Positions 1-10,467 of a stretch of 64,000 nt of DNA are shown piece by piece. The DNA is from NCED01 sp035493955 (GTDB lineage: Bacteria > Pseudomonadota > Alphaproteobacteria > Caulobacterales > Caulobacteraceae): contig DATJHI010000035.1 in assembly GCA_035493955.1 (NCBI GenBank), forward strand, positions 62,001-126,000, in the 5' to 3' direction. Each line of letters begins with the position of its first letter. The first letter of the stretch is position 1. The notes beneath the pieces are model-generated. The model was not told where the DNA came from and searched no databases. It worked only from the letters and a program-made list of their open reading frames with translations. A program made the position numbers and the translations under genes.

Positions 1-509
1 GCCAGGGCAAGAACGCCGAGGCCATCGCCCTGTTCGACCAGGCCGCCAAGGTCGCGCCGGCGCCCCTGATCGGCGACGCCGCCAAGCTGAAGGCCGCCTA
101 TCTGGTGTTCGACAACGCCACCCTGCCGGAGTTGGAGGCGCGGCTGTCGCCCCTGGCCGTGGCGGGACGCCCCTATGCGGCTTTGGCCCGCGAGGCCCTG
201 GCCATGAAGCGGCTGACCACCGGCCACACGGCCGAGGCCCGCCAGGCCTTCGCCCTGCTGGCCATTTCCCCGGACGCCGGGGAGGCCCTGCAGGCCCGCG
301 CCCAGATCGCCATGAACGAGATCGACGCCGGCCAGGCGCCGAACCTGCCGGCCGTGGTCCGCGCCGCCGCCGCCATGACGCCCGAGGCGGTCAAGGCCGC
401 CAAGCTCGCCGCCGCCCAGGCCGCCGCCGTCAGGGCCGCGGCCGAACGCGCCGCCCAGATTCCCCCAGGAGCCGGCCCGCCGCCGTCCCAAGCCGGAGCC
501 GCCCAATGA
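1..509 (+). CDS. YfgM-like tetratricopeptide repeat protein (5' end truncated)
   Basis: The reading frame is open from base 3 to the stop at 509, so the gene begins outside the window. The visible 168 residues are alanine-rich helical repeats of TPR type (for example GQGKNAEAIALFDQAAKVAP), followed by a low-complexity Ala/Pro tail. It overlaps the next gene, bamB, by ATGA. In many proteobacteria the gene upstream of bamB-der encodes YfgM, an inner-membrane protein with a periplasmic TPR domain that works with the Sec translocon and periplasmic chaperones. The membrane anchor expected at the N-terminus would lie upstream and cannot be seen. Family assignment rests on repeat type plus synteny. 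Confidence 0.8.
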   Translation, partial: QGKNAEAIALFDQAAKVAPAPLIGDAAKLKAAYLVFDNATLPELEARLSPLAVAGRPYAALAREALAMKRLTTGHTAEARQAFALLAISPDAGEALQARAQIAMNEIDAGQAPNLPAVVRAAAAMTPEAVKAAKLAAAQAAAVRAAAERAAQIPPGAGPPPSQAGAAQ

Positions 510-1861
510 TCGGCCGTCGCACCCTCGCGCGTTGCGCGGCTGTCCTGATCCTGTCGATCGGCGTGAGTTCCTGCGGCGGCCTGAGGCTGCCGAGGATTCC
601 CGGCCTCGGGGGCAAGGCCAGCTCCAAGTACCAGGGTCCCGGCGCCCGCATCCCGGTCCTAAGCGAGACCGACGCCCTGAAGCCGTCCGCCGCGCTGAAG
701 GGGGTCGACTTCGCCCTGCCGCCGGCCCAGCCCCAGGCCGACTGGCCGCTGCCCGGCGGCACGCCCGAGCAGTCGGTCGAGCATGCGGTCGCCGGCCAGA
801 ACTTCTCCATCGCCTGGCGCCGCAAGGTGGGCCAGGGCATCGCCCGCGGCCACCGCGTCACCGCCACGCCGGTGATCGCCCAGGGCCGGATCTACACCCT
901 CGACGGCGCGGGCCTGGTCTCGGCCCACGACGAGCGGAGCGGGGCGGAGATCTGGCGCAACGACCTGGCCCCGCGGTCCGGCCGCGACAAGGACGCCTAC
1001 GGCGGCGGCGTGGCCTTCGACGACGGCACGGTCTACGTCTCTTCCGGCTACCGCTTCGTCACCGCCCTCGACGCCGCCACCGGCAAGGTGAAGTGGCGCA
1101 CCGCGACGCCCTCGCCGGTGCATGGGGCCCCGACGGTCAGCGCCGGCCGGGTCTTCGTGGTCGACATCGAAGACCAGCTGATGGCGTTCAACGCCGCCGA
1201 CGGCCTGGTGGTCTGGAACTTCCAGGCCCTGGAGGAGCCGGCCCGAGTGATCGCCGCCTCCAGCCCAGCGGTCTCGGGCGAGGTGCTGGTCGCGCCCTTC
1301 GCCTCCGGCGAGGTCAGCGCCTTTCGCACGGCCAACGGCAACGCCCTGTGGAGCGACACCCTGACCTTCACCAACCGCAACTACGCCCTGTCGGAGATCC
1401 GCGACGTGGCCGGCCGGCCGGTGATCTATCGCGGCGACGTGTTCGCGGGCAGCCATTCGGGCATGTTCGGCGCCATCAGCCTGCGCGACGGTTCGCGGCG
1501 CTGGGACCTGCCGATCTCCACCATCACCACCCCCCTGCCCACCGGCGACGTGGTCTATGTCACCGACCAGGCGGGCCTGCTGATCTGTATCGCCCGCGAG
1601 TCCGGCCAGGTGTACTGGACCGTCGACCTCAACGCGGGGGCCAAGAAGAAGAAGGACAGGGCGGTCTGGTCCGGCCCCCTGCTGGCCTCGGACAAGCTGA
1701 TCGTGGTCTCCACCAAGGGCGAGGCGGTGGCGCTGAACCCCCACACCGGCGCGCGCCTGCAGTCCCTCAAGCTCGGTTCGGGCGCCTTCCTGTCGCCCAT
1801 CGCCGCCAACGGGACCGTCTATGTGCTGAGCGAGGCGGCGGAACTGATCGCGATCCGATAG
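506..1861 (+). CDS. bamB: Outer membrane protein assembly factor BamB
   Basis: 451 residues. The N-terminus is a lipoprotein signal with a lipobox ending VSSC (Cys23), so the mature protein should be tethered to the outer membrane facing the periplasm. The rest is a series of PQQ-like beta-propeller blades, each with the recurring A-D-G-x-(V/L)-x-W signature (AADGLVVWNF, ESGQVYWTVDL, DGSRRWDLP). BamB is the propeller scaffold of the BAM complex that helps BamA fold outer-membrane beta-barrels. It is translationally coupled to the TPR gene (4-bp overlap) and precedes der, the same order as yfgM-bamB-der elsewhere. A charged KKKKD stretch near residue 377 lies in a loop. Confidence 0.95.
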   Translation: MIGRRTLARCAAVLILSIGVSSCGGLRLPRIPGLGGKASSKYQGPGARIPVLSETDALKPSAALKGVDFALPPAQPQADWPLPGGTPEQSVEHAVAGQNFSIAWRRKVGQGIARGHRVTATPVIAQGRIYTLDGAGLVSAHDERSGAEIWRNDLAPRSGRDKDAYGGGVAFDDGTVYVSSGYRFVTALDAATGKVKWRTATPSPVHGAPTVSAGRVFVVDIEDQLMAFNAADGLVVWNFQALEEPARVIAASSPAVSGEVLVAPFASGEVSAFRTANGNALWSDTLTFTNRNYALSEIRDVAGRPVIYRGDVFAGSHSGMFGAISLRDGSRRWDLPISTITTPLPTGDVVYVTDQAGLLICIARESGQVYWTVDLNAGAKKKKDRAVWSGPLLASDKLIVVSTKGEAVALNPHTGARLQSLKLGSGAFLSPIAANGTVYVLSEAAELIAIR

Positions 1862-1884
1862 GGTCGCCAGGCCCCCCGCTCTCC

Positions 1885-1916
1885 TTCCTCCACCGTCCCA
1901 CAGAGGACGGGGAGGC
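1885..1916. repeat. Palindromic intergenic repeat (CTCCACCG...CGGGGAG family), copy 1
   Basis: Between bamB and der there is an imperfect inverted repeat with arms CCTCCACCGTCC (1887-1898) and GGACGGGGAGG (1905-1915). Similar elements occur near 48356-48380, 59501-59523 and 59606-59627, all outside genes. It may also act as a transcript end for bamB, although no T-run follows. Confidence 0.55.
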
Positions 1917-1993
1917 GCCCGGCAACGGAGGCGCCGGCGGCTTAGTCCGCCACGCCCCGCGCATTTCGTCGCCGAAACGGCTACATACCCCCC

Positions 1994-3652
1994 ATGTCTC
2001 TCAAACTCGCCATCGTCGGCCGTCCCAACGTCGGCAAGTCCACCCTGTTCAACCGGCTCGCCGGGCGCAGGCTGGCCATCGTCAACGACCAGCCCGGAGT
2101 CACCCGCGACCGCCGCACCGCGGCCGGGCGGCTGGGGGACATCGACCTTGAACTGATCGACACCGCCGGCTTCGAGGACGTCGCCGACGAGAGCCTGGAA
2201 TCGCGCATGCGCATCCAGACCGAAAAGGCGGTGGACGAGGCTGACCTGTGCCTGTTCGTGTTCGACGCCCGCGAAGGCATCACTCCGCTGGACCGCATCT
2301 TCGCCGACCTGCTGCGCCGCCGGGACAAGCCGGTGGTGGTGGTGGCCAACAAGGCCGAGGGCCGCGCCGGGGAACTGGGCGCCGCCGACGCCTTCTCGGT
2401 GGGCATGGGCGATCCCATCCCGATCTCGGCCGAGCACGGCGAGGGGATGAGCGACCTCTATGACGCCGTGCTGGCCGCCATGCCCTTCGCCGGCGAGGAC
2501 GCCGAGGACGAGGACCCCGCCGACAAGCCCCTGCGCATCGCCATCGTCGGGCGGCCCAACGCCGGCAAGTCCACCCTGGTCAACGCCCTGCTGGGCGAGG
2601 ACCGCCTGCTGACCGGCCCCGAGGCCGGGATCACCCGCGACGCCATCTCGGTGGACTGGGACTGGGAGGGCAGGCCGGTCCGGCTGGTCGACACCGCGGG
2701 CCTGCGCCGCAAAGCCAGGGTGCAGGAGACGCTGGAGAAGCTCTCCACCTCCGATTCCATCCGCGCCATCACCTTCGCCGAGGTGGTGATCCTGGTGATG
2801 GACGCGGGCAACGCCTTCGAGACCCAGGACCTGCAGCTGGCCGACCTGGTCGAGCGCGAGGGGCGGGGGCTGATCTTCTGCATCGCCAAGTGGGACCTGG
2901 TGGAGAACCCGCAGGAACGGCTGGCCGAATTGCGCGAACAGGCCGACCGGGTGCTGCCCCAAGTGCGCGGCACTCCGCTGATCGCCCTGTCGGCCGAAAC
3001 CGGCCGGGGCCTCGACCGGCTGATGCCGGCGGTGTTCGGCATGTACAAGAACTGGTCGACCAAGGTGAAGACCCGCGACCTCAACGACTGGCTGGGCATC
3101 GCGGTGCAGAGGCACCCGCCGCCTGCGGTGGGCGGAAAGCGGATCAAGCCCAAATACATGGCCCAGCTGAAGGGCCGCCCGCCGACCTTCGTGCTGTTCG
3201 CCAGCCGGGCCGACCAGATGCCCGAGCAGTACCGGCGCTATCTGATCAATTCCCTGCGCGAAAGCTTCGACCTACCGGGGGTGCCGATCCGCATCACCAT
3301 CAAGTCGGGCAAGAACCCCTATGCCGAGGAAGGCGAGGGGCGCCGCAGCCAGCCGAACGACGAGAACGGCCCCTCCAAGTTCATCGCCAAGAAGACCCGC
3401 GCCCGCAAGGCCGCGACCGAGGTGAAGCCGGCCGCGCCCATCGTCACCCCGGCGGGCTCGTCCAAGCCGGTGCGCGCCCGCAAGCCCGGCTCCTACAAGG
3501 TGGTCGCCCCCGGCAAGCCGGCGCTGTCCAAGGCCAAGGCCGCGGCGTTGAAGCCCAAGCGCGCGCCCCAGCGCACCCCCACCACCCACAAGCTGCGCAA
3601 GCCCCCGGCCAAGGGCACCGCGCCGCGCCCGTCCAAGGGCCCGCGGCGGTAG
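1994..3652 (+). CDS. der: Ribosome biogenesis GTPase Der (EngA)
   Basis: 552 residues with two tandem Era-like GTPase domains. G-domain 1 has GRPNVGKST near residue 9, DTAGF and NKAE; G-domain 2 has GRPNAGKST near residue 182, DTAGL and AKWD. A C-terminal KH-like domain follows (to about residue 440). Der acts in the cytoplasm in late maturation of the 50S subunit. The protein is longer than the usual 440-490 residues because of a roughly 90-residue Lys/Arg/Pro/Ala-rich basic tail from about residue 460, a feature common in alphaproteobacteria. The ATG at 1994 begins directly at the first beta strand (MSLKLAIVGRP). Confidence 0.98.
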   Translation: MSLKLAIVGRPNVGKSTLFNRLAGRRLAIVNDQPGVTRDRRTAAGRLGDIDLELIDTAGFEDVADESLESRMRIQTEKAVDEADLCLFVFDAREGITPLDRIFADLLRRRDKPVVVVANKAEGRAGELGAADAFSVGMGDPIPISAEHGEGMSDLYDAVLAAMPFAGEDAEDEDPADKPLRIAIVGRPNAGKSTLVNALLGEDRLLTGPEAGITRDAISVDWDWEGRPVRLVDTAGLRRKARVQETLEKLSTSDSIRAITFAEVVILVMDAGNAFETQDLQLADLVEREGRGLIFCIAKWDLVENPQERLAELREQADRVLPQVRGTPLIALSAETGRGLDRLMPAVFGMYKNWSTKVKTRDLNDWLGIAVQRHPPPAVGGKRIKPKYMAQLKGRPPTFVLFASRADQMPEQYRRYLINSLRESFDLPGVPIRITIKSGKNPYAEEGEGRRSQPNDENGPSKFIAKKTRARKAATEVKPAAPIVTPAGSSKPVRARKPGSYKVVAPGKPALSKAKAAALKPKRAPQRTPTTHKLRKPPAKGTAPRPSKGPRR

Positions 3653-3658
3653 AGCAAC

Positions 3659-4381
3659 TCAGCGCTCGAACCGCACCACCCCGGTCGGCGGCTCGCGATC
3701 GGGGCGGGCCAGATCGACCACCAGGGGGATGATCTCCTCCGGCGCGGGCAGGGTCATAGGGTCTTCGCCGGGGAAGGCCGCCGCCCGCATCTTGGTGCGC
3801 AGGGGGCCGGGGCTGAGCAGGACCGGCCGCAGCCGGGTGATGGCGGTCTCGTCGCGATAGGCCTCGACCAGGGCCTCCAGCCCGGCCTTGGTGGCGGCGT
3901 AGGCGCCCCAGAAGGCCTGGGGGTCGCGCGCCGCCCCGCTGGTGAGGAAGATCGCCCGCCCGGCCGCGCTCTGGCGCAAAAGGGCGTCCATGGAGCGGAT
4001 CAGCCGGTAGTTGGCGGTCTGGTTGACCGCCACCGCCCGCTCCCACACCGGCGGGTCGATATGGGCGACCGGGGTGAGAAGGCCGAGGTCGCCGGCGGCG
4101 GAGACCAGTATGTCGAGCTTCTTCCAGCGCCCATAGATCGCCGCGCCCAGTTGGTCGACGCCGTCGCCGTTCTTCAGGTCCAGGGGGACCAGGGTGGCGC
4201 GTTCGCCGGTGGCGGCGAGGATCTCGTCGTCCAGGGCCTCCAGCGCGCCCTGGGTGCGGGCGGTGGCGATCACGTGGGCCCCGGCCTGAGCCAGTCCCAG
4301 GGCGCAGGCCCGCCCGATCCCGCGCGACGCGCCGGTGACCAGGGCGACGAGACCCGCGAGGGGTTTGTCCGTGGTTGTCAT
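3659..4381 (-). CDS. SDR family NAD(P)-dependent oxidoreductase
   Basis: 240 residues, classical short-chain dehydrogenase/reductase. The Rossmann motif TGASRGIG lies at residues 16-23, a variant NNAG position reads SAAGD, and the catalytic Ser and YAATK motif lie near residue 150. The substrate cannot be told from sequence. It resembles the short YciK-like or general SDR oxidoreductases of alphaproteobacteria. It is convergent with der (only 6 bp between the stop codons) and lies downstream of purF on the same strand with a 38-bp gap, so it may be read through from purF. Confidence 0.93.
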   Translation of the reverse strand: MTTTDKPLAGLVALVTGASRGIGRACALGLAQAGAHVIATARTQGALEALDDEILAATGERATLVPLDLKNGDGVDQLGAAIYGRWKKLDILVSAAGDLGLLTPVAHIDPPVWERAVAVNQTANYRLIRSMDALLRQSAAGRAIFLTSGAARDPQAFWGAYAATKAGLEALVEAYRDETAITRLRPVLLSPGPLRTKMRAAAFPGEDPMTLPAPEEIIPLVVDLARPDREPPTGVVRFER

Positions 4382-4419
4382 GGCGGTGATTTAGCGGGGG
4401 TCGGGGCGGTTGTCGCCCT

Positions 4420-5897
<1,478 letters not shown>

Positions 5898-5901
<4 letters not shown>

Positions 5902-6584
5902 CGGGACCTTTCCACCAGGGCGTCGATGTCGTCGCGGGTCCGCTTATCATATGCTGGGCTTTTGCGGGGCGCCATTTCGCCGCGGCGGCGCGCCGGGGGC
6001 GGACGATCCTGCGGCGCGAACGCCGGTTCGGCGGGAGCGGCGGCGTCTCCGCTCCCGTCGTCGGTCACCGCCCGCTGCAAGGCCGGTCCGATGTGGCTGG
6101 AGGCCTTCAGGGCCCGCGGCGCGACCGCCCCGACCAGTTGCCCCGACGCGCGCGCCATCGGATAGAGGGCGCCGTCCGAGATCCACTTGGGGACCAGTTC
6201 GGGCGGGGTGGCCATGTTGAACACCAGATAGAACACCCCGAGGAACACCAGGGCCCGGACCAGGCCGAAGCATAGACCTATGGTGCGGTCGATGGCGCCG
6301 AGGGCGGCCTGCTCGTGCAGGCGGGAGGTGACCCAGTGAGCGCAGACCCGCAGCGCGATGTAGGCGACGACGAAGACCGTCACCACCGCCGCCGCGTTGG
6401 CCGCCCAGGTCGGATGCACCATGCGCCGCGCCAGCGGCCCGGCCAGCGGCATCAGATAGATCGCCGCCAGGGCGGCCAGGGTGAAAGCGAACACCGTCAC
6501 CAGCTCGCGCACCGCGCCGCGGGTGAAGCCCACCAGGCCGGAGACGAGCAGGATCAGGATCGCGATCAGGTCGAACAGGGTCAC
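5898..6584 (-). CDS. cvpA: CvpA family membrane protein
   Basis: 228 residues with four hydrophobic segments in the first 160 residues (starting LIAILILLVSGLVGFTRG) and a polar, proline- and charge-rich cytoplasmic tail. The family is named for colicin V production in E. coli; its molecular role is still unclear and it is linked to envelope homeostasis. It is co-oriented with and overlaps purF (ATGA), and lies 10 bp downstream of radA, so radA-cvpA-purF probably form one transcript. Confidence 0.93.
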
Positions 6585-6594
6585 GCGAACGGCC

Positions 6595-7968
6595 TCACTT
6601 CCAGTTCTCCTCGCCGATGCGGCCGACCGCCTGGTCCAGCCGGGTCACGCCGGCGACGGGCAACTGCCCCGCCTCCGCCGCGCTCGAGGGAGCCAGGGCG
6701 CGGCCGAACCCCAGCTTGGCGGCTTCCTTGAGCCGCGATTCCATCCGGCCGACCGAGCGCACGTCGCCCGACAGGCTGACCTCGCCGAACACCACGCAAT
6801 CCTGCGGCAGGGGCTTGTCCAGGGCTGAAGACACCAGGGCCGCCGCCGCGGCCAGGTCCGCCGCCGGTTCGGTGATCCTGAGCCCCCCGGCGACGTTCAG
6901 GTAGACGTCGCGGTCGCCAAATCCAAGCCCGCAGCGGGCCTCCAGCACCGCCAGCACCATGGCCAGGCGCCCGGAATCCCACCCCACCACCGCCCGGCGC
7001 GGGGTGCCGTAGGCGGACGGGGCCACCAGGGCCTGGAACTCCACCAGCACCGGGCGCGAGCCTTCGATGCCGGCGAACACCGCCGCGCCCGCCGCCCGCG
7101 TGCCGCCCTCGTTGAGGAACAGGGCCGAGGGGTTCTTCACTTCGCGCAGGCCTGCGTCGGACATCTCGAACACCCCGATCTCGTCGGTGGCGCCGAAGCG
7201 GTTCTTGGCCGCCCGCAGGATGCGGAAGGGATAGCCGCGCTCGCCCTCGAACGAGAGCACCGCGTCGACCATGTGCTCGACCACCCGGGGTCCGGCGATC
7301 TGGCCGTCCTTGGTGACGTGGCCGACCAGCACCACCGCCGTGCCGCGCTTCTTGGCCAGACGCACCAGCTCGCCCGCGGCGGCGCGGACCTGGGCCACCG
7401 AGCCGGGGCCGGCCTCCAGCTGGTCGCTCCACAGGGTCTGGATGGAATCGATGACCACGATGTCGAAGCGCTCCTTCTTCAGGGCTTCGACGATGTCGCG
7501 CAGGGCGGTCTCGGCCGCCAACCTCACCGGCGCCGCCCCCAGACCCATGCGCTGGGCCCGCGCCCGCACCTGCTCCACCGCCTCCTCGCCGGAGATGTAG
7601 GCGCAGGTTCCGCCCCGCAGGGCCGCGTGGGCGGCCACCTGCATGAGCAGGGTGGACTTGCCGACCCCGGGGTCGCCGGCGATCAACAGGGCCGAGCCGG
7701 GCACGATCCCGCCGCCACAGACCCGGTCGAACTCCTCCACCCCGGTGACGATGCGGGGCGGGGCGGGGGTCTCCACGTCCAGGGTCTCGAAGGCCAGGCC
7801 TGGCCCGCGTTTCGAGGCGCGGGCAGGGGCCAGCGCGCCCGGCGGCGCGGCGCCGGCGAGTTCCTCCACCAGGGTGTTCCACTGGCCGCAGGCGTTGCAC
7901 TGGCCCGACCACTTGGTGTGGACCGCGCCGCAGGCCTGGCAGGCGTAGACCGCGCCGTCGCGCGCCAT
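6595..7968 (-). CDS. radA: DNA repair protein RadA
   Basis: 457 residues. A four-cysteine zinc finger opens the protein (Cys10, Cys13, Cys24, Cys27). It is followed by a RecA-like ATPase with Walker A GDPGVGKST and the RadA-specific KNRFG motif (AAKNRFGATDE). A Lon-protease-like domain occupies the C-terminal third. RadA is a hexameric DnaB-like helicase that promotes branch migration of recombination intermediates. It heads the radA-cvpA-purF set and is divergent from the Yip1 gene. Confidence 0.98.
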   Translation of the reverse strand: MARDGAVYACQACGAVHTKWSGQCNACGQWNTLVEELAGAAPPGALAPARASKRGPGLAFETLDVETPAPPRIVTGVEEFDRVCGGGIVPGSALLIAGDPGVGKSTLLMQVAAHAALRGGTCAYISGEEAVEQVRARAQRMGLGAAPVRLAAETALRDIVEALKKERFDIVVIDSIQTLWSDQLEAGPGSVAQVRAAAGELVRLAKKRGTAVVLVGHVTKDGQIAGPRVVEHMVDAVLSFEGERGYPFRILRAAKNRFGATDEIGVFEMSDAGLREVKNPSALFLNEGGTRAAGAAVFAGIEGSRPVLVEFQALVAPSAYGTPRRAVVGWDSGRLAMVLAVLEARCGLGFGDRDVYLNVAGGLRITEPAADLAAAAALVSSALDKPLPQDCVVFGEVSLSGDVRSVGRMESRLKEAAKLGFGRALAPSSAAEAGQLPVAGVTRLDQAVGRIGEENWK

Positions 7969-8110
7969 CGAAAACTCACTGAAGCCTAACCAGCCCTTGT
8001 CGCATGAGTCGGCCGCGCGCCTCTCTTGCTCGCAGCCAATTCACGCCGCGGTGGTTCTGTGTCCATACTTCCGTGAGGGGAGTCGTTGGGCATCCGAAGG
8101 GGGAGCACTG

Positions 8111-8701
8111 ATGACCGTTACCGAGAACGAGCCTGTCGTCCCGCGCGCCGCGGTCGAGCGGGCAAAGAACATCCTGATCAAGCCGGCCGCGGAATGGTCG
8201 GTGATCGACGCCGAACCCGCGACGATCCAAGGCATCTATAGGAATTATCTGGTCTATCTGGCCGCGATCGGCCCGGTCGCGCGCTTCATCGGCGACGTGG
8301 TGTTCAGCCATGCGTCGGTACTGGCGGCGGTGGTGGTCGCGGTGATCACCTATGTGGTCTGGCTGGTCGTGATCTATGTCATGGGCCTGGTGATCGACGC
8401 CCTGGCGCCGAACTTCGGCGGAGAGAAGAACCCGGTCCAGGCGTTCAAGGTCGCGGCCTATTCCTCCACCGCCAGCGCGGTGACCGGAGTCTTCGCCATC
8501 GTCCCGGCCCTGTCGGGCTTGGCCATCCTGGGGCTGTACGGCCTTTATCTGCTCTGGCTCGGCCTGCCCAAGCTGATGAAGGTCCCGCAGGAAAAGGCGC
8601 TTCAGTATTACGCCGTCCTGCTGGGCGTGCTGCTGGTCGCCGGCCTGGTGATCGGCGCGGTCCTCGCGCCGGTAATGATGATGACGCGCTTCGGGATTTA
8701 G
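8111..8701 (+). CDS. Yip1-domain membrane protein
   Basis: 196 residues. The ATG at 8111 is preceded by GGGGGAG at a good distance, and the frame upstream has no better start. The first 45 residues are cytoplasmic (PKNILIKPAAEW-type opening typical of bacterial Yip1 proteins). About five hydrophobic segments follow, with GLYGLYLLWLGLPKLMKVP between the last two, a hallmark of the bacterial Yip1 family. The function is unknown. The stop codon overlaps that of alr on the opposite strand by 4 bp, an extremely tight convergent end. Confidence 0.85.
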   Translation: MTVTENEPVVPRAAVERAKNILIKPAAEWSVIDAEPATIQGIYRNYLVYLAAIGPVARFIGDVVFSHASVLAAVVVAVITYVVWLVVIYVMGLVIDALAPNFGGEKNPVQAFKVAAYSSTASAVTGVFAIVPALSGLAILGLYGLYLLWLGLPKLMKVPQEKALQYYAVLLGVLLVAGLVIGAVLAPVMMMTRFGI

Positions 8702-9771
8702 CCGGCTTCGCCGAGGTAGCGGCGCTCGGCCCGGCCGCTCAGCCGGACCAGAATCTCGTGGGCGACGGAGGACGCGGCCGTCGCCAGGTCGTCCAGCTGT
8801 GCGTGGGGCCCGAGCAGTTCGACCCGGTCCCCCGCCTTCGCGCCCGGACAGGCTTCCAGGTCGACCACGATCAGGTCCATGGACACGATCGCGAACGGGG
8901 CCCGCACGCCGTCGATCCAGCCCGCGCCCCGCGCATGCGATGTCCGCAAGACCCCGTCGGCATAGCCGCAGCCCAGCACCGCGACCCGCATGGGACGCTC
9001 GGCCGTGAACATGGCGCCGTAGCCCACCGCCTCGCCGCGGGCGAGATCGCGGACCTGCAGGATGGGAGATCGCAGGGTGGCCACCGCGGCCAGCCGCGGG
9101 TCGGGGTGCTCCTGCGGGCCGCCGCCATAGAGGCTGATGCCGGGGCGGACCAGGTCGAACCGGTAATCGGGACCGAGGAAGACGCCGGCCGAGGCGCTCA
9201 GGCTGGCCGGCGCCTGGGGGAACAGGACGCGGGCCGCGCGGAAGCGGGCGAGTTGGTCGGCGTTGCGCGGGTGGCCGGGCTCGGGGCCGCAGCCGAGGTG
9301 GCTCATCACCAGCGACACCGCCAGGTCCGTGCGCGACAGGGCCTCGGCCTCGTCCCGGCTGACGCCCAGGCGATTCATGCCGGTGTCGACGTGCAGGGCG
9401 GCCGGACGCCCGTCCTCACGCCGCCAATAGGCCGCCTGCTCGGCCGTGTTCAGCACCGGGGTCAGCGCGGCGGCGGCGAGCCCCGGCTGCGATCCTGCCG
9501 GGGCGCCGTCCAGCACCAGGATCTCGGCGTCCCGGTCGCCCAGGGCCCGGCGCAGGGCCTCGCCCTCCGACAGCCGGGCGACGAAGAAGCGCCGCGCCCC
9601 CTCCGCCCACAGCCGCCGGGCCACCGGCCCCGCGCCGAGGCCATAGCCGTCCGCCTTGACCACCGGCGCGGCCTCCGCGCCGACGGCCTGGGCCGCCAGG
9701 AACCGGTAGTTCGCCGCCAGGGCGTCGAGGTCGACGGTGAGGATGGTCTGAGACGGCGCGGCGGTCATCAC
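8698..9771 (-). CDS. alr: Alanine racemase
   Basis: 357 residues. The PLP-binding lysine lies in VVKADGYGLG (Lys39), at the start of a TIM-barrel type III fold; the C-terminal beta domain carries GYADG and the catalytic Tyr region. The enzyme converts L- to D-alanine for peptidoglycan. Two in-frame ATGs are adjacent (9771 and 9768), so the start may be one codon shorter. The gene lies downstream of dnaB as in Caulobacter relatives, but here one extra gene (9828-10328) is inserted between them. Confidence 0.97.
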   Translation of the reverse strand: MMTAAPSQTILTVDLDALAANYRFLAAQAVGAEAAPVVKADGYGLGAGPVARRLWAEGARRFFVARLSEGEALRRALGDRDAEILVLDGAPAGSQPGLAAAALTPVLNTAEQAAYWRREDGRPAALHVDTGMNRLGVSRDEAEALSRTDLAVSLVMSHLGCGPEPGHPRNADQLARFRAARVLFPQAPASLSASAGVFLGPDYRFDLVRPGISLYGGGPQEHPDPRLAAVATLRSPILQVRDLARGEAVGYGAMFTAERPMRVAVLGCGYADGVLRTSHARGAGWIDGVRAPFAIVSMDLIVVDLEACPGAKAGDRVELLGPHAQLDDLATAASSVAHEILVRLSGRAERRYLGEAG

Positions 9772-9827
9772 TCGATCACGGCTCCGACCGATCGCTGTGG
9801 AGAAAGCCTTGTAGAGCGGACGCCGGC

Positions 9828-10328
9828 CTATCGGGTGGCGGTGTGGCGCGGGGCTTGGCGCTCGGCGAGGCGATCATACAGATACATGAGTCCGCCCAAC
9901 TCCGTCTCCGGGATGTTGAATTGTCCCCATCCGCCTCGCAGGATGTTTCTCACAAGATCGCGGACTATATGTTCGAGGTGATCGAATACGATTTCCTCCA
10001 GATAGACGCCCTGGCGGACCCCTATCCCGAGCGCATCCAGGTAATTCAATATAACGATGGCGTCCTTGCGGACGGCGTGCGTGTCGTGGATCAACGGAGC
10101 GCGTCCGCGATCCCGCGCCTCCCAGATTCGATCCTTGGCCTGCCGCAAGACCGGATCGTAGGTATAGTTCTCGCAGGCCTCTATCGTGCGCCACTGCTTG
10201 TCGCGCGCGCCCTGGACTTCGAGCTGTTTGCGCAATTCGCTGAGCTGGTAGTAGGCGATCCAGGCCAGGGCGATTGTCGCCACGCCAGTGACCACGCCCG
10301 CGACGGCGGCGACCCATTCAGCTTCCAT
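9828..10328 (-). CDS. DUF4760-like membrane-anchored protein, function unknown
   Basis: 166 residues. One N-terminal hydrophobic segment (VAAVAGVVTGVATIALAWIAYY) is followed by a charged helical soluble domain with HAVRKDAIVILNYLDALGIGV and YLEEIVFDHL. This layout resembles DUF4760 proteins, but I could not confirm the family. Base composition is visibly less GC-rich than the neighbours, with more A/T at third codon positions, and it separates alr from dnaB, which suggests acquisition. An RBS-like GGGGGA precedes the ATG. An intrinsic terminator for dnaB lies immediately upstream, so the gene probably needs its own promoter or is expressed by read-through. Confidence 0.7.
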   Translation of the reverse strand: MEAEWVAAVAGVVTGVATIALAWIAYYQLSELRKQLEVQGARDKQWRTIEACENYTYDPVLRQAKDRIWEARDRGRAPLIHDTHAVRKDAIVILNYLDALGIGVRQGVYLEEIVFDHLEHIVRDLVRNILRGGWGQFNIPETELGGLMYLYDRLAERQAPRHTATR

Positions 10329-10337
10329 CGGTCCCCC

Positions 10338-10367
10338 AAACGAAAGCGCCAGCCCTTCGGCTGGCGC
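10338..10367 (-). terminator. Intrinsic terminator downstream of dnaB
   Basis: Perfect 9-bp stem GCGCCAGCC (10346-10354) / GGCTGGCGC (10359-10367) with a four-base loop. Read on the minus strand it is followed directly by TTTCGTTT, the form of a Rho-independent terminator. It sits just 10 bp upstream of the ATG of the next minus-strand gene. Confidence 0.75.
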
Positions 10368-10446
10368 GTCGCTTAAAAGTCGGTCACTGCCCGAATCATA
10401 TATCGCGCTCCAATCACGCCAGCCCCCTATATAGGGCGGGAAAGGT

Positions 10447-10466
10447 CCCCGGGAAAGTGCCCGGGG
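10447..10466 (-). terminator. GC hairpin abutting the dnaB stop codon
   Basis: Perfect 7-bp inverted repeat CCCCGGG (10447-10453) / CCCGGGG (10460-10466) lies directly after the dnaB stop codon on the minus strand. A short ACCTTTCCC tract follows. It may be a first, weaker terminator or a 3'-end stabilising hairpin ahead of the stronger terminator at 10338-10367. Confidence 0.5.
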
Positions 10467-10467
10467 C

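Noticed and set aside
659..3115. Very long open frame on the minus strand opposite bamB and der
   Set aside because: It is antisense to two clearly conserved genes, is low in complexity (Gly/Gln/Val/Asp/His) and is explained by high-GC codon bias.
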